Translations under genes and position numbers: made by a program
NCBI GenBank assembly: GCA_020086605.1
Contig: JACBWW010000004.1
Location: forward strand, 29,173,047 to 29,237,046
Length of the DNA: 64,000 bases
Source: Lanius collurio
Taxonomy: Eukaryota > Chordata > Aves > Passeriformes > Laniidae
Reading direction: 5' to 3'
In this document: positions 1 through 13,281 of the stretch, piece after piece
Position numbering within the stretch: position 1 is the stretch's first letter
Layout of the letters: every line of letters begins with the position of its first letter
Notes under the pieces: generated by a model
The model's database searches: none
Told to the model about the DNA's origin: nothing
Seen by the model: only the letters and a program-made list of their open reading frames with translations

Positions 1-867
1 AACTGCACAATTTTTGCCTGTGTAGACTCTCAATATCTAGGTAAGCTGAACCCAAAAATGTGTGCAAAAAGGTAATGGGGCAGAGGGAGAAAGGCTCCAT
101 CAGAAGATGCTCAACTGAGGAGACTGACTTGAAGTGCTTTCTGCCAGTGACTATGCACAGATGCAGAGTGTACATTTCAGAGTAATCCAGCGTGGATACT
201 TCATGCAAACCTGCATGGAAACATTAGCTCTGGGAAGGGTTTTATCAGCACTTCTAAACAGTGGTCTTTTTTAAGGTTAATTATGTTGACAATATCCTGA
301 AGAGACATCACTATCAGATCCGGTACATTTTAGGTGCGTAAAATGATGGGCTAGGTGAAACTGCCTTTCCTAGTTCTATTAACGCAACAGTTGTTAAATC
401 CCAGGAAATGCTCATTTTCAGAGTGATTGCTTTTATGACCTGAAAATAAAACCTGGAGGATTTATGTGGTGTTGGTTTTATCTTTTCTTTACTCTTGATT
501 TGCATATGCAGGGCATTTCCTGCCAAATGGCTGCCCTGTACTTAGTTACTTATATTCTATCACTTTTCAACATCCTGCTCATCTTTTGTGATTTGAAACA
601 AAGTAAGTTGATCCCTATTAATCTGGATGATGTGTACCTGTGCCCAGTGTTTTCCACTATCTCCAGCTGTGCTTCTTGCAGAGTGATGTGCATGCTGCAG
701 GCTCTCCAGGCATTGTTCCAGACAAGCCTTGCTGAATTTGAGATATGTGATAAGATTTATTTTTATTCTCTGATGTACTTGGTGTCAAGCAACCGTACTT
801 GCTCAAGCAAGCTGGTGTTTTATACTCCTCTTGCTGCATAACTGATTCTTTCTGTATCAAGCATACA

Positions 868-918
868 TTGATTTGGGGTTTTTTATGCCAACGTTGATTT
901 GGGGGTTTTTTTGTACCA
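868..918. repeat. Short tandem duplication, 26-bp spacing
   Basis: TTGATTTGGGGTTTTTTATG at 868 is followed 26 bases later by TTGATTTGGGGGTTTTTTTG at 894, with similar tails (GCCA and TACCA). It is a two-copy imperfect tandem duplication in intron 1. Confidence 0.8.
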
Positions 919-1175
919 TTTGTTTAACAGGCTCCCAGTACACAGGGGAATTTTGCAACCTCTTTCTACTTAAAATAGTACTTGGAGTTCTTGAGAGGTA
1001 TTATTCAACTTAGAAAACTCAAGACTGTGTTTTAACAAGGGCTTGTGTATTGAGCTTTTGGTGGGATACTCTTCCTTTTTGGATGAGGGTGAAAGAGCAG
1101 AGGAGGCTGCTGTCCTGCTAAGTTCTTTGTTTCATAGTTTTCTGAAGGCAGAGTTTGAGGGGGTTACATGGTAAG

Positions 1176-1256
1176 GCCAAGCAGCAACAGCAGCCACAGC
1201 AGGCAAACAGCAAGTAGCAAACAGCTGCTTCTTCTAATTCTAGTTCTAATTCTTTC
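1176..1256. repeat. CAG/CAA-rich tract followed by TTCTAAT repeat
   Basis: 1176-1228 is an interrupted CAG/CAA-rich stretch. It is followed by TTCTAATTC, TAG and TTCTAATTCTTTC, a near-duplicate of 9-10 bases. It is low-complexity and not in a coding frame. Confidence 0.7.
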
Positions 1257-4200
1257 TTACAGAAGTATAGACTATGTTTGTTGATTGACCAATAAGATTA
1301 ACACATAATTCTAGTTTTTCTTTTCTTAACCTATCCTGGTCTAATTGTAGCAGTTGTAAATTTTACACAAGTATTATATAGGTATTACACAGATTTGTGT
1401 GTATAGTTTCTATCAGCTCTTACTGTTTATATGAACACTCTATCTAAAAAATTTGAACAGTATAGTTCTATCTATATTTTGTCTAAAGTAAAGAAATTCT
1501 GTGAAAAGGTAACACTGCTGCAGTAAAAACTATGTTTAAGGTCTCTGCTGCAGCTTGTCAATGTTTAAGGCACTTAGCATATATTTCTACTAAAAGTTAA
1601 AAATCTCAGTTTATCCAAAGGTTTTAATTCAGCCCCTGTGCTTTGGCTTCCCTCTGGGCCTGAGTCCAGAGGAGCTTTCACTCCAACACTTGTGTATATC
1701 CTAATCTCTGAAGATACAGCCAGGCACTGTCAAGGTGCTCAGAGAAGTTAAAGGCAACACTTCCCTTTCAGCACCTCACACTGGCTGTTCAATTTGTTTA
1801 ATCCTCATAAGTGGTGAATTTTATAGGATTGGTACAATAACAATTGGGGTTTTTTTGTGTTCCTTGTCAGAAAGATCAATATCAAATGTAATATCAGTAA
1901 ATTTTATCTGCATATTTTTTCCTCTAGGACTCACAATTACCTTTAGTCTTTCTTGTCTTTTGAGTTCTTCTCCTTCTTGGCTATGAAGCCAAAAATGTTA
2001 CATGTGATAATGATAGAATTCCCTCCAAGTGTGGAAGGCAGCCTGTTTTTCAAACAATAAAAAAAAAATTTTTGAATGTAGGTAAGGTTCAGGAGGACAA
2101 TGAGATATTTGAAGGAGGCTTTTTGTATCTGGTTTAATACTTTAGTATACTGGGATTATCCCATGAATTCAGTAGAGTTACTTCTGACTTGCACCATGAA
2201 GGTGATTGCTGTTACACCCTCACCTGATGTTGGAAAGGCTATTGCAGAGATCCTCTCCCCTTTTGGCCAAGGGAAGTAAAATAAGAATATTGCACCCAGA
2301 GTGTGTGGAATACCTTGAGGAGTGTGACACTGTGCCTGCTGTCCAGGATTTGGATGCTGAGAAAGGTATTTGACTTGCACTGCCTTTGAGAACAGGGACT
2401 GATACCTCTGAAAGCTGAGGCTCTTATCAGTCTCTCAGGAAAAATATCCATGAGGTTAGGAAAGTTGATTCGTGCAGGCAATATTAATGCAAGCTTTGTA
2501 TAGTGCCATGAATGTTGTGTAGCTGCTGCCTGGGCTTCTCTGCACGCTTCCTGCCTTTCATCTTCAGGAAATTGTGCAGTAAATTAGATGATCTTGTTTT
2601 GATCACTTGTGGATTTTTGCACACCTATATGTGTGCAGTTTTTGAGGCTAGATCAGTTTCCTCAGTTCGTAGCTGTCTGTAATCAAGGTGTAATCTACAG
2701 TGTGCTAGGCAGTGCTCCCAGGTGACAACACAGATCACAGTCAAAGGCCAGTAACGTGATGGAGGAAGGTAAGGGGGGAAAAGAAAGGCATGTAAAAATG
2801 TAACTAACTAAAACTGAAATAGCCTGCTTCTTTTATGTGATGTTACTCTTAAGAAGTTGGTAATATGAGTACATTTGGGAAGATAAACCTTGCAACAGTC
2901 TACCAGTCTCCTGATGTCCTGGAGCTAGTTCTTGGATGAGATGATGTCACTTAGCTTCCTCTGAGGTGGAATTATCATTTGGCCATAGATTTTTGCCTTT
3001 AGGCTGTGTTTGGCGAAAGACATTTTAGGTTAATTTAATTCAGTTTGCTTTGTATTGATATTAAAAACTTAAGGCCCGTTCATTCTCCTTGGCCTTTCTG
3101 TGATGAAGACGTTGCTGAGGTGAACCTTGCACTTGGATAACTTGTCTGTGTTCTATAGGTAATTCTGTAACAAAGGGTGAGTTTACTTGATGTCTTCTGC
3201 AAGAAGAGCTAAAATAGCTGAAGTGCAGAAGCAAAAGCTCATTGAGTATAAATTAAAATTAGCTTCCATAATTAATGGCTATTTCCAGTGTAATAGGGTG
3301 TAACGTGTGGCCGCTGCATGCCTTGTACTGCTGCATGCTGGTGTGCGACTTCAATATGTTGTGGTTTTCCCAATGTGCAAGGCTGTAGGGTTGCCAAACT
3401 TTCAGCTGTTGGTGTAGGGTTGTGCTGGCCACACCTGGCACACCGGGAGGTGGTGACCTTGTAGGTGTGCGGGGCATGGGCAGCCGCAGGGAGTGAAAGC
3501 ATTTAGCTACTGCTGCTGATCTGTTTCTGCAGGAGTGCTGAGCTAGACCTTACCTCCTTTTGCATCAAACAGAAGTGCTTCCTCACCAGACTTCACTGGA
3601 CAGGAAAGCTGAAATACTTGGTGTTCCAAAAACAAAAATCCTGTTGCTTTGGGGTTTCTTAGTGCCTCATGAGCAGACTATTTAAAGGGACTGAGTCAAC
3701 TGGAAATTGCTGTCTTTGAAACAAAGTTTCTCTATATTTTTTCATGTAAGCTTATGAGAAAGTTTGGAGGGTGAAATGTTACCTTTACTTTTCAGATCAT
3801 AGTGTCCTCATTGACATAGGTGTAGTTATTTTAATATCCCACGGAATACATCCGGTCCTTCCAAACTTGAAGGCTTGATTATGCTTTCTGCTTTTCTTCT
3901 CTGTGCTACATTAGGTGATGAGAAAACAAGCTGTCCTGTATCTAAAGTTCAGACCTTGGCAGAGCAGCTGGGGGGCACTGCTAATACTGGAAGCTTCTTT
4001 TTATTTGCAGAGAAAAAAAAATCCTTTAATTATTGGACAGATGACAAATACCCAGATCAAAGTGAGACTTTGGAGGCAAAGCTTAGCTTATAAGGTAGAA
4101 GCAATCATGGCTCTCCTAATGAAGTTTAATGTTGGCACTACAGAGCTGAGGACTGACTTGGGAAAAGACAATGTAAAAGTCTTGTCTGTCCTGTGATGTA

Positions 4201-7200
4201 CTGGCCTTGCCCCCTTGACCTCCTTATCCTTGGCAGAGGGCAGGTGCCACATGCAGAGTTACTTCAGCCACTGCCGTTTTCTGCAGGCCTATGTGCTTCT
4301 CTTGAGATGACACACGCACCTGCTGGTCTGCTCTGACCTTTTCTTCTTAGGCTTCCCCATGCAAAGGGATCACTGTCCAGCTCTGGTTTCAAGTGATCCT
4401 AAATAGATGGGCTATCTGAAGTTAAATGCAGGAAAACCCTGGATTTTGTTTGTCTCCACAAAATCCGCCTTGGGTGGAAACTGTATCAAGTCTGCTGTGG
4501 TTTGACCGCTGTTAGCCACAAGCACAGTGAATGATACTAGACAGAAAAAAAGCCCAGAGTATTTGTTATGGAAGTCCATATTTAATCTCTCCTTGTAGCC
4601 TTTGGCTTACTTAAAGCTGTGCTACAACCTTGCTGATTTCCAAGACTATTGATTGCTCTTTGTCTGAAAATGCATTTAATTAGGTGATGCTCTTATAGGC
4701 AGTAGGTCTTCCTTTTCACATGGAAGAAATGGAGACTACGGATCTTGCTACAAATTGATTGTGAGTAACTTCTGTTGACATGGAAGAACTTAAATAACAA
4801 TAACATTAACTGTGTGAAGAAGTCTGAGTTGCAGAAGGCTTCGGAGTCAGGAGCCTGTACCCAGCTTTCAGCTTCCATAGGTTTCTACACCACATGAGTG
4901 CACTGTTTCTGCTGCACTTTGGTGTGAAATGTATCTTTTTATAGTAGGATCATCAGTAAATGATGAAGGCAAAACATGTAAGAAAATGACACTTTGTTCT
5001 ACAAACTTATCATCAAAAGCTGGCGTTCATAAGCATAAAAGATAAAACTCCTGGTCGTAAGATGAGACTTCTAGACAACTCTCTCTGGAAATACTTAGCC
5101 TGGCAATAGCTAAAATTCTGATACTACATCTTCTTTTGCCTCTGGCACTTTGTGGGACTGTTAGCACTGCCTTTTTGTCCTCCTGTAAGCAAATGCTTGG
5201 TTCTGCTGAAGGCACTTATGGATTACTCTGCATGTAAAAATTTTCATCTCTGGCTTTCTTACTCCCTTCCATAGGCAAAGAGCAAATACAAAGTGGGATG
5301 GATGGGTCAGGGCAATAATAATACTTGGACTCAGGCTGGGGTGTTTTAAAGGGGTGGAGAGGGGAGGCTGGATGTGTTGTGACCTGAATGGATCTGGGAA
5401 ATAATGCTGGCACTAGTTAATCTGGCCTGACATTTTTCATTTTGTTTACTCCTGCCACTTGATTGTCAGACTAGGCTTTTATACTGTATTCTCTTTGTGG
5501 CTTAGACTGCTCACCACTGCTGCAAAATCCTTCTAATCCTTTTTGCTATCTGTCTCTTGCAACAAAAACTCAATTGACAGAGAGAGTACTTGAATTCCAG
5601 AGAGTAAGTATGGATTTGGACTTGGGAAGAATGAAGAACCATCAAATATGACAAGACCTTGTTGAGAAGGAGGGGCTCTTACAGAGGTGAATTAACTTGT
5701 GTGCTATATCTTGGCAGCTGTTGAGGGCCTTTGCTAGTGTCAGGGGTCTTATCTGCTTTCACAACTAAATAGTTGTTTCTATTTGAACAGGTCTTCAAAT
5801 AGAAAAAGACCTTATTGACCTGGTTTGGGTTTTTTAAGAGACAATGAGGATGCATTGATTATCCCTCTTGCCTTGTAATTTTGCTTCATGGCATATCCAT
5901 ATGTGGGGTAGCACTGCAGAAGTAGAGGCTTACTCAGCTGGCAGGAGTGTGTTCTGCAAGATGTTAGAAAACATTGCTGCTGTGCACCTGCCCTCACATT
6001 TGTTGAAGAAAGACATGTTTCTGGGTGCTCTGATTGGAACCAACTGTGGTTGCAATTGTTGGTTGCAATTCTGAGCAGTTCTTTCAGGAGTTGAAGGTTG
6101 TTTCACGACAGTGGTTGAGATGTACTGTGCTAGCAGTGCTTACTGATGCCAAATGCTGCACAGTTCCAGAGTGTAACTGTAATCTGCTGATGACAAAACT
6201 GGTCTTTCAGAGTTGCAGCTCTGACTTGGCTGTGGATAAACCAGGCTTATGTTAGGACTAAGCAAAACTCCTACATGAGCATTCTCATCCTCCTGTTTCT
6301 GGAATCTTGACATAAAAAGTGCCCTGTGCTTGACTGTCTGGGCCAGAATACTGACAGTACCAGTTCCTTGGAAAGCCATATCTGGACTGGGAGTGTTGTG
6401 TCTGTAACAGGGAAAGGGGAACAGGCATTTCTCCTCAACTTGGAAGGAATGACCTATTACATTTGCTTTTAAATATGAATGAATTCATTCTCCTTACCTC
6501 AGATATTGGCCATATGGTATTCCTGGTAAAAGCAGCAGATGTTCTTCTTCTGCTGTGTTTTGCTTTGGTACACAAATTGTCTTTGTTTTCTTTCTGTGCT
6601 GTCTGCAGTGGGCTGTAATATTACTCATCTTGAGTGGTCTGGTTACTGCCCTGATTTTCTAAATCTGCATTTACAAATAGGGCAGGGGGTGCATGAAGTA
6701 TCGCTTGGGGAGTGGATCTGATGTGTGTATGTGTATAGATGGTAACAACCCTGTGTTCTGGTTCAGTATGCTCAGCTCAATAGCTTTTCTTTCTGTTTTG
6801 CTGTTACTTACGGCCTCTGCACTTTGTTCTTCAACATAAAACCAGGTTCCCTGCCTTCTTTATGGTAGTTTGGCTTGGTTTTGCTAGTGAAAGCACTTTC
6901 TTTGCAAATCTGCATCGCTTTGTATCCCAGTGCATTGTTCTAGTGAGAGAATAAGGATATTTTTGCATGTAAGTAGTTGTTCTCTATGTTCTCCCTGCCA
7001 GTGTAGTTTGTCTTCTTATGTACTCATGAGCTGCTGTTCCAATTTACTAGGGAAGAGTAGGCTTATGGAGGTGCACTGCAGTCTGAGTGCCAGACAGACC
7101 GTGGCATTTAGCAGTTTGGATGCAGGAGTTTGAGTACTGCACTCATAAAAAATTGTTCTCTGTTGTGTCTTTTTTTTGCATGGATTATAAAGTCCTTGAC

Positions 7201-10200
7201 ATACCCCTCAAACTTGTTGGTGAAAGTAACTCAGATCTTCCTATTTCATGCATTCTTAGGAATCCTCATGTGGAAAGGGCCACATTGCTTTGCCATTGGA
7301 GTTCTGTTGCCCTAAAGCAGTGTCAGTGGCTGGCTGAGCCTGCACTGCTGTGCTGACCTGTGTGAAAACTCTTTCATGCATGCAGCTGGAACAGGCCCAG
7401 TTATGAACTGAGCCCTTCTGTAGGCTTCTTGTCTGGGCATAGTTGAAAGCAGCTTCTTCCTTCCCTTTTTCTATAAATCTAGCTGCGGTCAAAATTTATT
7501 TCTACTCCCTTTTCAGGAACCCTGCCTGCTGGTTTTCTTTGTAAAGATAAGCACATCAGTATGGACATATTTACTAAGAAGGGTGTCAAACAATGGAGAA
7601 TGTGGTGGTAGATTTTAAGATTTCTAGAATAAGAAGGGGGATTTGCTGTTGATATCAAGGAAGCTGCCATGATTTAACAAGAAAAAATTGTCCATAGTTC
7701 AGTAAGGTATATGGTGATGAGATTGTTTAATGTGAAACAATTGGTAGCTTTGTCTTTCATTTATGAGAGAATGCAGATAGCAAATGTGGAACAATTCGAA
7801 GAGTGTGTGTGGTTGATTGTGCTCTCTGCTAGCATGATACTGAGAAGAGGCACTAGCACAGGTCTTGTGACCAGTCTGTTGATACTTTATCTCTTGCTTT
7901 ATTTTGGAAGGCCTATAGCAGTGACATGGGGTGAATTCCCCTTTGGGGAAAACAGATGTCTCTAGAGGACAGATTCTGTCTTTCTGGTGAAGGAAACAGA
8001 AGTGGGAAGGTGCTTTCCTCAGGGCCCAAGGGGTTTTCCTCAGATTGTGCACTGAAGAAACCTGTAGTATGGAGCTGCCCTTCCTGTCTGTGTTCAGAAA
8101 CCACTAGTCCTTTTTGGCAGTGTCTGGGTGCCCTTGGGCCTGTTGTTTTCTTTGATGCTGTAAGTTACCTGTGATGTTTTGTGCACTCTGCTTAGCATGT
8201 GATGCCTTGTAGTTCTTACGTTCAGTGAGACAAGGTGGTCTTGTAGGCAGCTAGTACAGCAAAATACTGTCACTTGCAGGTGTGTGTCAACTTAGTGCGG
8301 CCCCTTGGCAGAGCCAGTCAACAGACCGAACTCTTTTAAGCACCTGCTTGTGAAGGAGACTGAGACCTAGAGTCCTTTGTCTAAGGGGGAAAGAGTATGT
8401 TTGATGATGGTGGGATGAGTGGTAAGAGTAATTCAGTTACAATAGATGGCTCTAAAATTTTAATGCTGCTCTTACTAGGAGACAAAACCACAAGAGTGAA
8501 ACCTGCTGATAGCTGTGTTTGGGAGCAGACTCGGGTTCCCTGAGAATCCCACTGGGCCCGGTTACAAGGATGCAACGAAGCAGTGTTTTCATCTTTGTCC
8601 ATAATCAAAAGAGGAACAGCTGCTCTGGGGGTGATAAAATGCAAGGAAAGGCCAGATAAATTCTAAGACGTTGAGAAGAGACAGATTTCTTTGGAAAATT
8701 CTCATGTGTATTTACAAGAGTTACTGCAGTCTTTGAGGTGCTGCCACAATGTACACACTTTAAGCAAAAACAACAGCAAAAAGTTGTTTAAACTCTGATG
8801 GAAAAGATTAGTGTTCAAAATGCTGGAGATGTTTTGTAGCAAACCTATGTTCTCTGTCCCACTGCTCTCAGTTATTTGCCATTGTAGCACTCCATGTTCC
8901 ATGCTGCAGCCATGCTTTGGCTTAGTATCAAACTCTAAAAGGTATGTTCAGCAGCCACTCATGATCTCAGCCAAGGAGGGGATGTATGTTTGTGTAGGTT
9001 CTGTCTCTTAAGGAGGCATTACTAAACTGGGAACAGTTAAAAAAAAATTACAAAATAAAACTCCCACAACCCCATTCCCTTTTCTCCTCCACCACTCCCC
9101 CCGCAACAGCTCTCCCTACCACAAAACCTGCACACTTTCTGAATGCTCATCTGGCATGGGAGAGGAGACAGTTTGCTCGTTTTCCTGGAGCAGGAGATTC
9201 CTGTGTGCCCATTTGTGGTTGTTTAGGGCAGCCTTTAGCAGGTATCTGCAGGGTGGTGATGAGCCCTTGCATGACGGAGCGTAGCCTTCGCTGTCCGTAT
9301 GCAGCTTAGCCCTGCACTGAGCTCCGCAAAGTGGGGGCTCTGCTCTGCCCTGCTGAGGGGGTGCTGTGCCGGCACAAGCCTCCCTAGGCTGCTGCTGCAG
9401 CCGCACAGGACCTTGGTGAAAGGCACAAAGTAACTGCCCTCAAAACCTTGCAAACTCATTCCTGTCTGCCCAGGGGCGGTTTCTTTTCAGTCATGGGAAG
9501 TCCTGGAGACTTTGCTAATGAGTTCAGCTGAGGAAATCACACAAGGAACTGTGGGAGAGGGGAGGCTCCTGCGTGCGTGCGAAGCGTGAACTAGAATGTG
9601 TGCAAAGAGGGTAAGGAGGTGTGGTAAAAATCTTAAGAAGGAATGAAAGAAATGAAACAGAGGTGAGGCAGTGTTAAGACTTGAAAATGAAGGGAAAGAG
9701 CTGAAAACTGGAGAGGGCAGCGACTGGAAAAGAAAGTCTTTGTTTTTAGTTGTTTCATAAATCTGATTTTATAAATCAGTAAGTATCAAGCTCGTGTTAG
9801 TGACTATTGCTACAAAAAATATAAAGGGTGTTTAATACTGACTGATAAGAATTTGAGGGAAAACTTGTTTTCAAGTAGTTTTGCTCTTTGATTCTTGCTA
9901 CTGAGTCAAATTTTTGGCATGTTTGGGACAGAAATAGCTCATGTATCTGAGTGCCCTTTTAATTTCCTTTTCAGTCTTCTGAACTGCAGTGAGTAATGAA
10001 GTGTCGTGAACAAAGAAAGCATTAAGAACAGGCGTGGTGCAGATTTTATTGCATGTTTGCAGTAGACCAAAGAGCTCTGTGTTTCTCTGGGTGTGATATA
10101 GCAAGAACCTGCTGTGAGAGTAAGATCTCTGGGACCAGTGATGATTCAGATTAAAGAGGTGGTTTCTCTCCACATGATGGTAGCTTATGATATCCCTGTG

Positions 10201-13200
10201 GCAGTGGTCTTTCTTTTTTCTCAGTGTTTATACAGCACTTAGCATGGCATGGTCTGATTTGTAGGCTCCAATTTCTGCTTTTCTTTGACCTGCAAATGCT
10301 GATGAGGCAAGGAGTGCTTGTGAAGGGCTTTTTTGCGTAGTCACATACCTGTCTGAAGCAAAAGTTTATCCTTTGGCATGTGCCCCAGGCTTCCTGTCTG
10401 CATCTCTTCCCTTGCAGGGACTTCTGCAGAGAATCACAACAACTAGCTGTTTTGTAGGAAAAGGGATGTTAAAAAGTGTGTGCTAAAGAGAAGGGATGAG
10501 AAATGGCATTTCAGCCAAGGGACTTTCATTGTATCACAGGGAGGAGCATGCAGCAGAGGGGGAAGCAGCATGAGATCAGTGGGCTTTTTATTGCACAGCA
10601 TGAAAAGATCCCACGACTAAAATCTGATCTAACCTTTGCTTCCTGCATGTCTTACAAGAAATGTTTCCCATGTAAGGCAAGGAAAGCCTGCTGTAAGGAA
10701 GCATGTGGCTGTCATTTATTTCAGAAAATGTGTCTCAACATTCAACTGTAGAAAAACAGACCAAAGGGACCTGTGGTAGCTGCAGCCTTTATTGCCCACA
10801 GTTTTGCTATTTAAAGACTAGTCTTCTCCAGCTTAATCCTGGAGAAATAGCAGGCTTGCCTAAAGTCTACTGAGTACTTGTAGGTGAGGGGATTTAGCCA
10901 GGCATTGCTAGCAATAGGCCTGACATTTCTCAAGTCAATATAATTGGATTATTCAGCTGATGGTAAGACAGCACCTTTCCAGCAGGTTTCTAGAGCTCTG
11001 GTTTGACTCTTGGTAAACAATTTATTACGCAAGTCACCTATACAAAGCCACCTACACTTCAGGTGTGGTTTTAAAAAGAGCTGTTGATTATATTAATCAC
11101 CCCTCTGAAGTTCTTTAAGACTTTCATTCCTAATACCCATTTTTCCCTTATACTTTTTTCTTGACTTAAAATAGCGGAGGAAAAAAAATTCTGTCTTAGA
11201 AATGGGGATTTAACGATGTCTTAGCTAAAGAAGCCAAGGATTCCTTTTTGCATCTTAAAATGAAGGTGCTTGTGGACCTTGGGTTAATCTGAATATCTAA
11301 AAAATAATTTCAGCTCTCAACTTTAGCTAATTTCATGAGCCAGACCCTCCCAGGACTGATGACATTAAGGCAGTAATGTGCATGTCCCCTGTTTCAGTCT
11401 CCTCTTCAGCTTTTTTTTAAGCTTCTGCAAAGTTTGAGAGTCCCACTGTAGGTTGTGCATCTTTCTTTTGTTGCAATGTCTTTCACATTACTATCACTGG
11501 TCTAAACTGAAACCCTTTGCATTTTGTGTGTAGTCCTGGGTGAACACTTGTAGAAGGGAACTGGGATCCCTGCATGTTCTCATCTCTTGGTTGGTTTGCA
11601 CATGAGCTCTGTAGCCTGTTCTCAGGAATGTGCAGTGGGCGTTGAGTATGACTGTGCTCTGAGGTGACATGGTTCCCACAAGGCCAGCTCTTTCTTCTTT
11701 ATGCATTTCTTCATTCCCATCAGATCAGGAGTCCTTCCTGCAGTTAGGAAGTCAAGATTAGTTTCCCAGAAAAGAAAGCAATCAAAATTTTTGGGTTGGG
11801 CATCTTGGAACTGTTGATATGGCAGACTGTCATCTGCTCTGCATTCTCCTTGCTGGTGGAAGTACTTGCAGTGTTTGCAAGGAATAATGTTCCCTTGATG
11901 GTAGTGATGTTGAAGTTGTACCTGTAAATTCTACAAGGTCTCCCTCCTGGGAGCCTTTGTCTTTGGGAGAGAGTAACCTTTTATGATGTGACTTCTGAAA
12001 CTTGCTCTTACAAGTCTAGTTACAAAACCCAACAGTTTTTTTGGTCAGAAATAAAAATTTAACAGTGGGACTGCTTCTTCAGAGAACTCAAACTCCTGCT
12101 CAATTACACTTGTTTCATAGCAAATGTAGCCTAAATATAATTAGCTTTTTCAGATTTGATTTGTCTTCAAGGAGCTTGTGAAGACTGCTGATGCCTTTGA
12201 TGTAAATAAAGCATGGTTATTCTTGGCAGAGGTGATGAAACTTAACCTTGGTCCCTCAGAAGTACCTTGTTGAGTTCTGTCCTTACCAGCATATGTTCCT
12301 GCCTTTCTAAAGGGCTCACAGTAGCATTTCACTGTGATTCCTTTTCATTTGCAAAGGTGGTGTGAAGCAACCTTTGCAGTGATTTCCAGCAGCTGTACTC
12401 AAGCACTTCGGAGGAGCAGGACTTGGAGGTAGAGGCTGTGGCAGTGTTGGTAGAGACCAGGGAAGGGTATGTGAGTGTTGGAGAAAAGGCTTCTGATAGC
12501 TGTTGTGCTCTGTAGTATGCTGTAAGAAGGGTGGTTTTCTCAAAATGTGCCTTGTAGTGTCCTGTGGAGTCTCAGTGGAGCTATTTTTTTCCACAATGCA
12601 GGCTTGTCTTTGTCCTCCCCCCACTTCCCTCTGCATGTGAAAGAGTGATTCTGCTTCATGAGGAGTGCAGATCCTGAAGTGCAAAAGGAGACATTGGGGA
12701 TCAATTGTTGTCCAGAACCAAGTGTTGCTTACACTGGTTAAATGCAATGTCCAGTTTATGCAGAAAAGCAGCTCTAGGTGAGTTAGAGTGTGTATAAAAG
12801 GATACAGAGACTAGTCTTTTCACCAAATGAAGCTTGCAAGTGGCTTTTCAAAAGATATCGATGGAAATCCAGATAGCTGCAAGTTATAGACCACCAACTC
12901 CTCTGGATATAGCTGCTGTGACATTCACAATCTCTCTATGAACCTTATAGGCAGAGCTACAGATGAGATTTGGTGTTTTGTTGGGTTTTTTTTACAGTTG
13001 TTTCTCTGCATTTAGTGAAGTGAGGTTATTAAAAAAAAAACACTAGCTCCTCCAACCCCCCCTCCCCTTCTTGGTCAGTTCCTCTGCAGGGACCCTTTTT
13101 GAAAGCTCTGCATAATGTATTTTTTTCTTATGGTTAACAATGAGAAGCTCAGTTAACCTCTGCATGTGAGACCATTACCAGTCTGATGTTGATGTTTAGA

Positions 13201-13268
13201 CCTTTCTGCAAGATTCAGGGATTTTTATTTGTAAAGCATGCCTTAATTTAAATTATTGCTCCATTTTG

Positions 13269-13281
13269 TTTTTTTTTTTTT
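13269..13281. repeat. Poly-T tract
   Basis: A run of 13 T. No CR1 or other LINE body is recognisable next to it, so it is listed only as a homopolymer. Confidence 0.85.

Noticed and set aside
3875..4093. A plus-strand frame with LLCATLGDEKTSCP resembling the end of a SUSD6-like leader
   Set aside because: The resemblance is limited to a few residues, has no donor in the right phase, and exon 2 at 24887 fits far better.
12316..12747. A 143-codon antisense frame
   Set aside because: It is proline/histidine-rich read-through of C-poor DNA with no motif; length is within chance.
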